NCBI GenBank assembly: GCA_041748655.1
Contig: JBGTCV010000006.1
Coordinates: 62,001 to 126,000, forward strand
Length of the DNA: 64,000 nucleotides
Source of the DNA: Leptofilum sp041748655
GTDB taxonomy: Bacteria > Chloroflexota > Anaerolineae > Promineifilales > Promineifilaceae
Direction: 5' to 3'
Each line of letters opens with the position of its first letter. Position 1 is the first letter of the stretch. Below the pieces are notes generated by a model, which saw nothing but the letters and a program-made list of their open reading frames with translations, searched no databases and was not told the origin of the DNA. The translations under genes were made by a program, and so were the position numbers. Positions 7,195 to 16,117 of the stretch are shown here, in pieces.

Positions 7195-9043
7195 TCATCT
7201 CCTGGTGCCACAGCTGGGTGGTGAGAATGCCGGTGAGGCTGCGGCTGTGGTCGGCACGGCCGTTTCCATGCATCTCCCGCAATTTTTGCACAACTTCAAC
7301 ATTAAAATAGCCCGTTTCGCGCAGCGAATCTGGCTGTAGGCATTCCTCGGCCCAGGCGGGCAGCGTTGGGCTGCGCCACCAGGCGGCGTGCGGGGTGGCT
7401 AATCCTTGTTTGGGGCGTTGGGTAACGGCCGTTGGCAGCAAATCTTTCATCCCCAGCCGCAGCAAAACCTTGTTCATCGCGCCATTGAGCTTCAGCTCAG
7501 GCGGCAGCGTGGCGCAGAATTCCCACAGGTGGTGGTCCAGAAACGGCGGTCGCGCTTCAACAGAATTGGCCATGCTCATCCGATCCACCTCGAAGTTGAT
7601 GAAATCGACCATGCGCGTCTGCGCCTCCAATGCTAAAAACTGGTTCAGCGGGTGATAAGAATTTACCGCAGAGTGCGCGGAGAGCGCAGAGTTTTTCTCT
7701 TTTTCTCCGCGTCCTCCGCGCCCTCCGCGGTTAAAAAGCTCTTCCAAAAGGTTTGGTGGTGTGACCTGATGCCAGAGGGCAAAGCGGGCCAGCGGATCGC
7801 GGGTGCCGTGGGCCAGGACGCGCTGTCCGGCGGCTGAGCCAGACAGGGAGAGGTGGGCCAGCAGCTGGCGGAGGGGTTGGGGAATGTGGAGAAACGGCCG
7901 TATCCGCCGATCCCCGTCAAACCAGTGGTAGCCGCCCAGCAGTTCGTCTGCCCCTTCGCCAGTCAAAATCACTTTGAAACCTGCCTCATGGCACGCCTGG
8001 TAGAGTAGGTAGATGGGCAGGCTGGTGGCGGAGCATTGCGGTTCCTCCAGCTCGCGCACGATGTGGGGCAGCAGGTTGAACGCTTCCGGGCCAAAGTGGA
8101 GGGTATGGTGCTGGCTGCCGATCCGTTCGGCGACGAGCCGGGCGTAGGCGGATTCATCATGGCTGGCGGCGCTGAAGGCGATGTTGAAGGTGTGAATCGG
8201 CTGGCCGCTGATCTCGGTGAGCAGGGCGGCCAGGGTGCTGGAGTCGATACCGCCGCTGAGCAGAGAGCCGACAGGCACGTCGCTCAGCCGCCAGGCGCTC
8301 ACGGCGTCGCGCAGCTGGGCCATGAATTCGTCTACCGCATCGGCTTCGCTGATGTTGAGATAATTGCCATCTTCGGGGAAGGTGAGCTGCCAGTACGGCC
8401 GTATCTCCTGCCGCCCGTTTTCCACGATGAGCATGTGGGCGGCAGGCAATTTGTGTACGTTGGCAAACATGGTTTGCGGCGTGGGCACAAAGCCGTGGCT
8501 GAATAGGTCGGTGAGTGCCTGGCGGTTGGTGTGCCGGGTGAGCGTGGGGAGGAGATGGAACAACGGCCGTATCTCGGAGGCAAAGGCTAGTTCATCGCCA
8601 GATTGTGCATAATAAAGCGGTTTAATACCAAAGCGGTCGCGGACGAGGATGAGGCGTTGGGAACGGCCGTCCCACAGGGCAAAGGCAAACATGCCGCGCA
8701 GCCGCACGAACACATCCGTGCCCCACTCTTCGTAGGCGTGGACGATAGTTTCGGTGTCGCTGCGGGTGCGGAACTGGTGCCCGGCGGCTTCCAGCTGGGT
8801 GCGCAGGGCGGGGGCGTTCATCACCTCGCCGTTGTAGGTAATCCAGATGGTGCCGTCTTCGTTGCTCAACGGCTGGTGGCCATGCGCCAGGTCGATGATG
8901 CTGAGCCGCCGCGCCGCCAAACCAATGCCGTCGGCCACAAAAATGCCCGCATCATCTGGCCCGCGATGGTGCAGTTGGTCATTGGCCTGTGCCAGCCGGG
9001 CGTGTTCGATTTTAGGGGAAAGGATGCCAGTGATGCCGCACAT
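7181..9043 (-). CDS. asnB: Asparagine synthase (glutamine-hydrolysing)
   Basis: The 620-residue product transfers glutamine amide nitrogen to aspartate with ATP. The start at 9043 is fixed by MCGITGILS: Cys2 is the glutaminase nucleophile, and the extra upstream codons come from an AATTGGGT tract. The glutaminase domain (to about residue 210) includes HHRGPDDAG and YNGEV. The synthetase domain carries the PP-loop SGGIDSSTLAALL and GEGADELLGGY. Residues about 436-460 are translated from a GCAGAG-type repeat (7663-7735), an in-frame insertion. The neighbouring McjB-, PqqD- and HprK-like genes raise the possibility that it acts as an amide-forming ligase in a peptide pathway, as lasso cyclases do, though the intact Cys2 favours ordinary glutamine use. 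Confidence 0.92.
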   Translation of the reverse strand: MCGITGILSPKIEHARLAQANDQLHHRGPDDAGIFVADGIGLAARRLSIIDLAHGHQPLSNEDGTIWITYNGEVMNAPALRTQLEAAGHQFRTRSDTETIVHAYEEWGTDVFVRLRGMFAFALWDGRSQRLILVRDRFGIKPLYYAQSGDELAFASEIRPLFHLLPTLTRHTNRQALTDLFSHGFVPTPQTMFANVHKLPAAHMLIVENGRQEIRPYWQLTFPEDGNYLNISEADAVDEFMAQLRDAVSAWRLSDVPVGSLLSGGIDSSTLAALLTEISGQPIHTFNIAFSAASHDESAYARLVAERIGSQHHTLHFGPEAFNLLPHIVRELEEPQCSATSLPIYLLYQACHEAGFKVILTGEGADELLGGYHWFDGDRRIRPFLHIPQPLRQLLAHLSLSGSAAGQRVLAHGTRDPLARFALWHQVTPPNLLEELFNRGGRGGRGEKEKNSALSAHSAVNSYHPLNQFLALEAQTRMVDFINFEVDRMSMANSVEARPPFLDHHLWEFCATLPPELKLNGAMNKVLLRLGMKDLLPTAVTQRPKQGLATPHAAWWRSPTLPAWAEECLQPDSLRETGYFNVEVVQKLREMHGNGRADHSRSLTGILTTQLWHQEMNVIG

Positions 9044-9127
9044 TGGGTAATTGGGTAATTGGGTAATTTGGTAATTGGGAAATTTTAGCCTGGGCATTCA
9101 TGCCCAGGTCTTCGTGCATTCATGCCC
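9042..9127. repeat. AATTGGGT tract plus CCTGGGCAT hairpin
   Basis: Five head-to-tail TTGGGTAA-like units (9042-9085) are followed by CCTGGGCAT-TC-ATGCCCAGG (9089-9108) and a further half-copy. The tract separates the divergent asnB and membrane glycosyltransferase genes and supplies false upstream start codons for both. Confidence 0.65.
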
Positions 9128-10834
9128 AGGTTTTCGATGCCGATGGTATACAATTTAGCCGCTATGGGCAAAGTGGATAATCAATTGAAGAGAAAAATCA
9201 AAGATTTCGCAGATTTACCAGATTTGGGTTTGATTGTTCTGCTGGTTGTTTCGTTGGCCGCCAGCATGGCTTACCTGCGGTTGGGGTTGGCGCGGGTTTT
9301 TTATCCGTATGCGCTGGATTTGGTAGAAGAGGGCATGGTGATGCAGGCTTGGCGGGTGGCGCAGGGCTTGCCCGTTTTTGTGCCGCCTAACGCAGAATTT
9401 GTGCCGCAGGTGTACATGCCGCTGTTTACCTGGCTGGGCGGACATCTGCTGCGCCTGACGGGTTTTGCCTTTTGGCCGCTGCGGCTGATTTCATTTTTGA
9501 GTACGGTGGGAACGGCCGTTTTGCTTTACGTCATCGGTTGGCGAGAGTCTGGCAGCAAAACGGCCGCTTTTGCAGGCAGCGCACTGTTTTTAGCCGGATA
9601 CCGGCTGGCGGGCGGCTGGTATGACTTGGCGCGGGTGGATGCGTTGTTTGCGTTTTTGAGTCTGGCGGGATTGGTGTTGTTGGTTTACGGAGTTAAGAAA
9701 GGAACACAGAGGGGCACGGAGGAGACGCAGAGTTTCACGGAGATTTGGGTTGTTTTGGGGGCGGTTTTGCTGGGGCTGGCGTTTTTGACCAAGCAGAATG
9801 GGCTGCTTTTGGCGGCGGTAGCGGGCTTTTATTTGTTTACCGCAGAGAGCGCGGAGGGCGCGGAGAAAAACAAAAAATCCGCGTTTTCAGCGTTTATCCG
9901 CGTCCCATTGCTTTTTGTAGTTCCATTTGTGATTGTGGCCGCTGTGCCAGTTTTCGTTTTGGAGTGGGGGAGCGGTGGCTGGTTTGGCTATTACGTGGTG
10001 ACGATTGCGTATGCCAGTCCGCTGGAGCTGGCGCGGCTGCGCAACATTTTTATCTGGGAGCTGGGCGCGGGGATGGGGGTGTTGGTGGGGTTTACGGCCG
10101 TTTTGGCGGCACAGCGGTTGGTCAGCTTTTTCAAAGGGTTGACGGTAGCTATGCTCCAATCTTTAATCGCTAATAATCCGTGGCTAGTTTTTGGGGGAAC
10201 GGCCGTTTTCATCTCAGTCGCCGGTCGAACCACGGTGGGTGGCAACCTGAACAACATGATGATTGGTTACGCCTTTTTGTGCCTGGCTCCAGCTCTGTCA
10301 TTCCCGCGCAGGCGGGAATCTACGCTGAACAAAAAGATGGATACCCGCCTGCGCGGGTATGACATTGGCAGAGATTTGGCATGGCTTGTGGCAATTTTGG
10401 CGCAGTTTGGGCTGGTGACGTTTCCGTTGAATGGGGGGCTGCCGCAAGATTATTGGCCCACGGCCGACATGCGGGCAGCGGGGGATGCGCTGCTGGCGCG
10501 GGTGGAAGCGGAACCGGGGGAGGTGTGGCTGCTGCTGCATCCCAGCTATGCGGTGCGGGCGGAGAAACGGCCGTATGACCATCTGCAATCCTTGTGGCAC
10601 GCCCGGTATCGCGGGGCCGATCCGCTGCCGGATGATTTGGTGGCGCTCTTTGAGCAGCAGCAGTTTGCCCAGATTATTTCTGACGAAAGCGACTTTTTTG
10701 AGACGGAGCCAGCTTTTTTGGAACTGCTCCTGGCGCATTACGAAGAGGCGGAAACGCTGCCCCTGGAGTTGTCTCCCCCGACGCTGAGTGGCCCGATTGT
10801 ACGGCCGTTAACCATCTATGTTCCTCGTCGGTAA
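9122..10834 (+). CDS. Multi-pass membrane glycosyltransferase, GT39/ArnT-like
   Basis: The product of about 570 residues has ten or more hydrophobic helices and an early periplasmic loop with YALDLVEEGMVMQAWRV, the acidic pattern of GT-C lipid-phosphate-sugar transferases, and a soluble C-terminus from about residue 440. The start is uncertain: ATGs at 9122, 9137, 9143 and 9164 are all in frame, and the first lies in a palindromic repeat, so 9164 is a good alternative. Three different repeat families are inserted in frame: residues about 192-207 and 239-261 (GCAGAG type) and about 392-415 (FPRRRES type, 10298-10364). They fall in loops between helices. The acceptor is unknown. Confidence 0.75.
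   Translation: MPRFSMPMVYNLAAMGKVDNQLKRKIKDFADLPDLGLIVLLVVSLAASMAYLRLGLARVFYPYALDLVEEGMVMQAWRVAQGLPVFVPPNAEFVPQVYMPLFTWLGGHLLRLTGFAFWPLRLISFLSTVGTAVLLYVIGWRESGSKTAAFAGSALFLAGYRLAGGWYDLARVDALFAFLSLAGLVLLVYGVKKGTQRGTEETQSFTEIWVVLGAVLLGLAFLTKQNGLLLAAVAGFYLFTAESAEGAEKNKKSAFSAFIRVPLLFVVPFVIVAAVPVFVLEWGSGGWFGYYVVTIAYASPLELARLRNIFIWELGAGMGVLVGFTAVLAAQRLVSFFKGLTVAMLQSLIANNPWLVFGGTAVFISVAGRTTVGGNLNNMMIGYAFLCLAPALSFPRRRESTLNKKMDTRLRGYDIGRDLAWLVAILAQFGLVTFPLNGGLPQDYWPTADMRAAGDALLARVEAEPGEVWLLLHPSYAVRAEKRPYDHLQSLWHARYRGADPLPDDLVALFEQQQFAQIISDESDFFETEPAFLELLLAHYEEAETLPLELSPPTLSGPIVRPLTIYVPRR
10298..10364. repeat. TCATTCCCGCGCAGGCGGGAAT-type palindromic element inside a gene
   Basis: Arms TTCCCGCGCAGGCGGGAA and CCCGCCTGCGCGGG form an extended inverted repeat of 67 bases. 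Its translation includes FPRRREST and DTRLRGYD, a signature I recognise from dispersed repeats in many unrelated bacteria. Here it lies in frame in the membrane glycosyltransferase. Confidence 0.75.
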
Positions 10835-10840
10835 AAAAAA

Positions 10841-10914
10841 TTAACCGCAGAGAGCGCTGAGATCGCAGAGAAAAAACTGATAAAACTACGCGTTCTCCGC
10901 GTTCTCTGCGGTAA
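10841..10914. repeat. GCAGAG-type inverted repeat
   Basis: TTAACCGCAGAG at the left and CTCTGCGGTAA at the right border an element of 74 bases made of GCAGAGNNCGC units. It lies between converging genes. A near copy lies at 34948-35019, and copies lie inside asnB, the glycosyltransferase and menE. Confidence 0.75.
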
Positions 10915-10919
10915 AAGAT

Positions 10920-11405
10920 TTATGAACTTGGCCAGCGCAGCATGACGGTGTAGCCCTGCCAATTTTCATCGGCTTCGTGATATGGCCGTTCCGCCAGCGC
11001 CAACCAGGCGTGTCCCGTAATTTTCTTCGCCGTGGGCGTTTCTCCCGGTGCAAATTTAGCTCCAAACAGCAGCGTCAACGGCACGCCCAATTCATGCAGA
11101 TAGCGGTAGCGCAGCAACGACCGCCGCAGGCACAGTCCCAGCGGCGAGTGACGGTCCAGCAAGGCAGCCAGATCGGCCAGTTGGCGGGTTTTGGTTTCAG
11201 GAGGGAGGGGAAACGGCCGTTCCACCACCATCGTTTCCAGTTCAGCCATCGCCTGAGGGAGGGGCTGCTTCAGAATTTGGGGCAGATTGTGACCCAGCGT
11301 CCGCATTTCCGCCAAAAGCTGCCGTTGCCGGGGGGCAACCAGCAAGTGGGGCAACAGGCGCAGCCCCAGCCACAGGTGGCGCAGGCGGGTAAGGAAAGCG
11401 TGCAT
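10920..11405 (-). CDS. McjB C-terminal-like (lasso peptide B2) transglutaminase-fold protein
   Basis: The 161-residue product matches the C-terminal domain of McjB, the leader peptidase of lasso peptide pathways, called B2 when free-standing. The Cys-His pair is visible: LCLRRSLLRYRYLHELGVPL holds the nucleophilic Cys (about residue 97) and GHAWLALAE holds the His (about residue 135). The N-terminus is basic with two weak hydrophobic stretches. It ends next to a PqqD-like gene 11 bases upstream, the usual B1-B2 order, and is probably translated with it. I saw no precursor peptide gene nearby. Confidence 0.82.
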   Translation of the reverse strand: MHAFLTRLRHLWLGLRLLPHLLVAPRQRQLLAEMRTLGHNLPQILKQPLPQAMAELETMVVERPFPLPPETKTRQLADLAALLDRHSPLGLCLRRSLLRYRYLHELGVPLTLLFGAKFAPGETPTAKKITGHAWLALAERPYHEADENWQGYTVMLRWPSS

Positions 11406-11416
11406 GATGTGGCCGC

Positions 11417-11689
11417 TTACTGAATGTGGATCAGCTTGTCTTTGGCCATTTCTTCAGCCAGATCCAACAAATCCGCCACCACCATCTCTCTCTCAACCTC
11501 ATATTTCGCGGCAATGATAGCCGCGTGCTGCTCGATGGTCTGCTCGCCATCCAGCATCTCCCAAAATTCGGTGCCTACCTCGTTCAGGGAAAAGTAGGTG
11601 CCGGTGGTGATGTCGATCAGGATCGCCTCATCCGCCACTACTTCAAAAGTGACGTGCTCAGCCCGTTGTAGGATGGAATCTTTGTTCAA
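11417..11689 (-). CDS. PqqD-like peptide-recognition (RRE) protein
   Basis: The 90-residue product has the PqqD winged-helix fold that binds leader peptides in RiPP pathways. Features are VTFEVVADEAILIDITTGTY, then SLNEVGTEFWEMLDGEQTIE, and a C-terminal helix (VVADLLDLAEEMAKDKLIHI). I place the start at TTG 11689 because GGGAG lies 6 bases upstream. The ATG at 11755 would add 22 residues encoded by the AATTGGGT tract. It is divergent from the HprK-like gene and cotranscribed with the McjB-like gene. Confidence 0.8.
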   Translation of the reverse strand: MNKDSILQRAEHVTFEVVADEAILIDITTGTYFSLNEVGTEFWEMLDGEQTIEQHAAIIAAKYEVEREMVVADLLDLAEEMAKDKLIHIQ

Positions 11690-11703
11690 CTTGTTCTCCC
11701 AGG

Positions 11704-11777
11704 GAGGTAATTGGGTAATTAAGTAATTGAGTAATTGGTGCGCTAAATTACCCAATTACCCAATTACTCAATTACCC
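11704..11777. repeat. AATTGGGT/AATTACCC inverted tract
   Basis: GGTAATTGGGTAATTAAG units on the left and AATTACCCAATTACTC units on the right make a hairpin-capable tract that fills the divergent spacer between the PqqD-like and HprK-like genes, where their promoters should be. Confidence 0.65.
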
Positions 11778-11794
11778 GGTTCAGCTTTATACTT

Positions 11795-12751
11795 TTGTCC
11801 ATGAACAGTCTGCGGTGGCAATTTCACGATCTAATTATCGAAGGGAATGCAGATGATGCAACTTTGTGGCAGGGGTGGTTGCATTCGTTTGGCTCATTGG
11901 CGGCGAGTACGGCCGTTCCCCACCTCACCCTCACCCTCCAAACCGTTGATACCGTGCCCGCGCCGCCCAGCCGACCACCCGATTTCCAACAGGGTGATCT
12001 GCTGCACTACTTTGTCGATGGCAACCAGGTAATTGCTCATTTCCCCCGTTACGGCCAATTGCATCTGGATTTAACCACAGGGCAAACATACGGCCAGGTG
12101 GTGCCCGCCGCAGGGCAAACGTACGCCATTCTGGAGGATTTGATCGCCATCGGCCTGTCGCCCCACCTGCGTCGCCGCAAAAAATTTTTACTGCACGCCT
12201 TTGCCGCCGCTTATGCGGGGCAGGCGGTTTTGTTGGTGGGTGGCATCGGCGCGGGCAAAACGACCACGGGCTTGTCGCTGCTAGACGCAGGCTGGCAGCT
12301 GCTTTCCAATGATTCGCCGGTGGTGGTGGGCAACGGCCGTATCCAGCAATACCCCGGCGTCCTGGCTGCCTACCCGGAATCGTTTGCCCATTTTGCCACG
12401 ATGGCCCATCTGGCTGGGGAGGATGAGGTGGTGAGAAACGGCCGTCGGCAAAAAATCAGCGTCAGCGCCGAATCGATCTGGCCCAACGTCTGGCTGCCAG
12501 AAGCCCCAATTCGCGCCATCTGCTTCCCACAAATCGAGCCACGTTCCGACCATCAGCTTACCCCCATTGCCAAACCCGCTGCCCTGGCCCGCCTGCTGCC
12601 CCACGCCGTGGAGCAGTGGGACAAGCCCATGATTCCATCCCACCTGCAAATATTGCGGCAGCTCGTTGAGGCCGCCCCCGCCTACGATCTTCACCTCGCC
12701 CCAGATGTGGTTTCAATCCCTCAAACGGTGCAGACTCTCTTTTCCCGCTAA
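11795..12751 (+). CDS. HPr kinase-like P-loop kinase
   Basis: The 318-residue protein carries an HprK C-terminal-like kinase core: LLHAFAAAYAGQAVLLVGG, P-loop GGIGAGKTTTGLSLLDAG (about residues 150-167), the LLSNDSPVVV segment with the catalytic Asp, and a C-terminal basic region. The first 120 residues replace the usual HPr-sensing domain. Kinases of this type occur in lasso-peptide clusters, where some phosphorylate the peptide C-terminus, and in PqqD/asparagine-synthase gene sets. The divergent PqqD and McjB-like genes suggest that role here. The starting codons MSMNS allow ATG 11795 or 11801. Confidence 0.75.
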   Translation: MSMNSLRWQFHDLIIEGNADDATLWQGWLHSFGSLAASTAVPHLTLTLQTVDTVPAPPSRPPDFQQGDLLHYFVDGNQVIAHFPRYGQLHLDLTTGQTYGQVVPAAGQTYAILEDLIAIGLSPHLRRRKKFLLHAFAAAYAGQAVLLVGGIGAGKTTTGLSLLDAGWQLLSNDSPVVVGNGRIQQYPGVLAAYPESFAHFATMAHLAGEDEVVRNGRRQKISVSAESIWPNVWLPEAPIRAICFPQIEPRSDHQLTPIAKPAALARLLPHAVEQWDKPMIPSHLQILRQLVEAAPAYDLHLAPDVVSIPQTVQTLFSR

Positions 12752-13165
12752 CTCCTTGGCTGACTGACAGATTTAATTTTTCCTTCTTTGCGACCTTCGC
12801 GCACTTTGCGGTTAGATAAGTTTTGTCCGTCAATCAGGCGCCGAATCTGAGAGCCAGATGAGCAGCCCCGTTGCAGACAGCCCACACATTTCTGACGGTT
12901 CTCCTGACAAAGACATAAAAAAAGCGTGAATTGGTACCGGTTAGGACTTCCGCCCTATTGTTTGAAGGGTACCGATCTGCTGAAATGCACACGTCTGGGC
13001 CGCTTGGAAGAGATAAGCTCAGACCAGGATAAGCTGAATGAAGAAAATCTCACAAATGCCATAAGCCAACGCTTAACATCATCTGTCAGTTGTTCAGGCA
13101 AACCTGTCGTTCTGTTTGCCTGCCCGTTTGTCAGGTTGATTCAGGTTGTTTGGCAGGAGTATTGT
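12752..13165. other. Intergenic region without a supported gene
   Basis: It holds TTAGATAAGTTTTGTCCGTC (12812-12831), nearly repeated at 60434-60459, and short frames only (for example 12858-12929, 23 codons). None has a leader or core pattern of a lasso precursor that I can defend. The last 80 bases lead to the signal-peptide start at 13166 with GGCAGGAG at 13152-13159. Confidence 0.55.
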
Positions 13166-16038
13166 ATGAACTTGCAAAGCGTGAAGAAGCGAATGATCTT
13201 ATTTTTGCTGGGATTCCCCATGTTGTTGGGGATGATTTTGATGGGGCAGCGAGGGGGGAAACGGCCGTTTCCCCCGTATCCGCAGGCAGCGCCGAATGGC
13301 CGATGGTGGCCGCCAACCCGCAGCGTACCTCCTGGACACCAGAAGAAGTTAGCGGCCTGCTCCGTGCCCAATGGTACAAACCATTTGAAGCGTTTATTCC
13401 CCCGCACGTCCAAATCATCGCCGCCAACAACACCCTCTACATCGCCACCGCCAGCGGCCTCTACGCCATCGACTCCACCACCGGAGCCGAAAAATGGGTC
13501 TATGCTACCGAATTCCCCCTGGGCCATTCCCCCACAATTCATGATGGCGTGGCTTACGTGGGTGGCCTGGACAACAAAATCCACGCCATCAACGCCACCA
13601 CAGGCGTGGGCTTGTGGACCTTCAGCGGCGGTGGCGGTTTTCAGACCAACCCGCTAATCATCGACAGTACGCTGTATGCCGGGAACCGGGACGGCAAGCT
13701 GTATGCCATCACCATTTCCGGGGCCAACACAGGCCAGCTCGCCTGGAGCTACCAAACCGATGGCCCGATTTTGTTCTCTGCCGCCCATAATAACGGCGTC
13801 ATCTACTTTGCCTCCAACGACAGCCATGCCTACGCCCTCAACGCCACCACCGGGGCGCTGTTCTGGAAATTGGCCAAGCTGCCGGGCGCAGGCTTTTACT
13901 CCTACTGGCCCGTTATCTATGAAAACCAGGTGATTTTTTCTGGCAGCAATGCGTATACCACGGCCCTGGCCTGGCCTGGCAGCGCCCAAATGGCCAAGCT
14001 GGAATTGCAAGATATTTACACCAGCCAGGGCGTACCGCCGGGGACCACTATTAGCGCGGTGAGTTCTGCCGCCGGGGATTGGGCGCCGGGCACGCGCACC
14101 ATCGACGCCTCCCGCATCTACAACTACTTCGACGCCAAACCATGGCGGCGCACCGTCTTTGTGCTGAACCAGTCGAACGGCAGCGAAACCGCTAAAGCGC
14201 CCGTTTTGTGGACGGGCACGGCCAGCGGCAATCGTTACCCGCCCGTTGTGGGGGTAGATGGCGTGCTGTACCAGCAAAATAATTACACCTCCGATGCCTC
14301 GATTGCGCGTGGGCAAATCTCTGGCTGGCAGCCCGATAACCCATATATCACCAACATCACCGGGGATGTGGGCGCGGTGGATGAGCCGCACGCTGCTTCC
14401 GGCGGTGGCAACCTGATTTACTGGAATCTTTGCTGCGATCTGCAGTCTGGAGGTATCAACATCACCATTCCCAACACCAGCTTCCCTAACAGCGGCGTCG
14501 ATCTCAACCGGGAATGGATTTATTATGGCTACAATCTGCTCACCTGGGCACCGGGCTACAACTCGCGGTTTTATACCGCCCAGCCAGACAATTACACCAA
14601 GCCATACTCCAATTTTGGCACCTTAAATGGGGTCTATGGCTTTCATGGGGATGTGTCGCCGCCAATTCCGTATAACGGCCGTGTTTACATCCTGCGCAGC
14701 AATACCGTCATGGCCTTTGCCGCTGGCAGCAGTGGGGCCGCTGCCCTGCCGTTGGCCACCAAGCGCACCCCGCCCCCGGCCAACAAACCGATCCTGGATC
14801 AGGATGAGCTTCTGGCAGAACTGGAAGCGGAAGTGAGCAAAATGGTGGCGGCAGGCCATCTCCGACCCGGCTTCATGAGCCACGGCCTGTTCGACAACAG
14901 TGCCAACAACACCTGCGGTGACAATTTAACCATGTATTGGAGTAATTCTGGCGATACCCTGTACACCCTGCTCATGGCCTTGCCGCATCTTTCGCCCGGT
15001 TTGCAGCAGTCGGTGCGCACCTATTTGCAAAGTGAGTACGCCAACTACCCGCCCTATCAATACAACCATATGGGTTGGACCAATGGCGCGGCCCGCGAGG
15101 CGTATATCACCCCGCCAGAAATTGCGGCAGCCATGGGCGGCCCAGAAACAAAAAACTTTACGCTGCTGAATAACGGTGGCTGGGGCAACGAAGGTGTCTG
15201 GGGGCGGAATCCCTTTGCCTGGTATGCCCTGTGGAAATATGCCGAAGAGTTCGGTGGGGCTAACGGCATCTGGTCGGCCAGCCGCCCGGCCTTTTTGGAC
15301 GAGTTCAATAATCGGCCGTCGGACAACCTGCTGCTAAAAATGCCGTTGATGCACAATGCGTACATTGCGGGTTACATTGGCTACCTGGAATTGGAGAAGC
15401 TGGCCGGACAGCCCGTTTCTACCAACGTGAGCAACGAGCTAAACCGACTGTTGGCGCTGCGGGCCAATAACTTCACCAAAGACACGGCCCACCGGCTGGT
15501 GACAGATGGGGGGGCGTACTGCCGCACGCTGAACGTCTCTAGCAACTTCATGTACCTGGTGCCCGAGCTGGCTGAATATTTGCGCACCCATGCATTGACG
15601 AAGGTGAGCAGCGCCCTGGCGCAATATCTGGACGTGCCTGGCTTTGCCAGGGGCGACCTGTTCCACATTGAAAAATTAACGGCCGCAATTGAAAACCAGG
15701 TGTATGGCTTTTCCTTAACGGCCAACCCGGTCGTGGCCAACGTGGATTCTGGCGGCAGCGCCCAGTATCAGCTTACCGTCACGGGGACGGGTGGTTTTAC
15801 CGCGCCGGTATCGATTCAGGTTTCGGAAAGTTACAGCACGCTGGTTGCCAGCCCAACCTTTACCACCATTAATCCACCAGGCAGCGTCACGATAACGCTG
15901 GACGACAGCTCTACCGGCGACGATCCCCAATGGTATGTGGTAAACGTTACTGCTACCGGCGATGGGATACAAAAGACGCTCCAGCTGCGCCTGCTGGTGA
16001 ATGGGGATGAGATGTTTTTGCCCATTGTGGCGCGGTAG
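13166..16038 (+). CDS. Secreted beta-propeller protein, frameshifted after the signal peptide
   Basis: Translation should start at ATG 13166 (RBS GGCAGGAG), giving the signal peptide MNLQSVKKRMILFLLGFPML. That frame then runs out of register at a run of six G (13253-13258). The continuation GETAVSPVSAGSAEWPM is in the -1 frame and is open to 16038. Correcting one base gives about 957 residues: a PQQ-like beta-propeller (repeats such as LYAIDSTTGAEKWVY and IHAINATTGVGLWTF, to about residue 540), a helical domain, and a C-terminal beta domain ending LLVNGDEMFLPIVAR. The last domain recurs in the next gene. It is probably a cell-surface protein. A homopolymer sequencing error, a true mutation or phase variation are all possible. 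Confidence 0.72.
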
Positions 16039-16095
16039 TCAGTGGTCAGTAATCAGTAATCAGTGGTCAGTGTTTTCACGTTTCACTGATTACTT
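16036..16095. repeat. CAGTAATCAGT-type repeat tract
   Basis: AGTCAGTGGTCAGTAATCAG and further CAGT units, ending in a TTTCACTGATTACT inverted segment, fill the spacer between two surface-protein genes. The same family lies at 21882-21930, 41599-41706, 55265-55330 and inside menE and menD. Confidence 0.65.
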
Positions 16096-16117
16096 TCAGG
16101 CAAAAATAGGAATTTCA

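Noticed and set aside
12752..13165. Lasso precursor peptide in the spacer after the HprK-like gene
   Set aside because: The short frames here (for example 12858-12929) lack a leader motif, a Thr at the penultimate leader position and a plausible ring-forming core.
13250..13262. Programmed -1 frameshifting at the G6A3 run
   Set aside because: In the zero frame the codons are GGG GGG AAA CGG, which does not fit the X XXY YYZ slippery pattern with acceptable re-pairing in both sites. An indel is simpler.
12926..13657. 243-codon open frame ahead of the beta-propeller gene
   Set aside because: Only the part from 13166 to the G6 run makes sense (signal peptide). Beyond that it is a shifted reading of the propeller gene with Pro/Arg/Ser-rich nonsense sequence.
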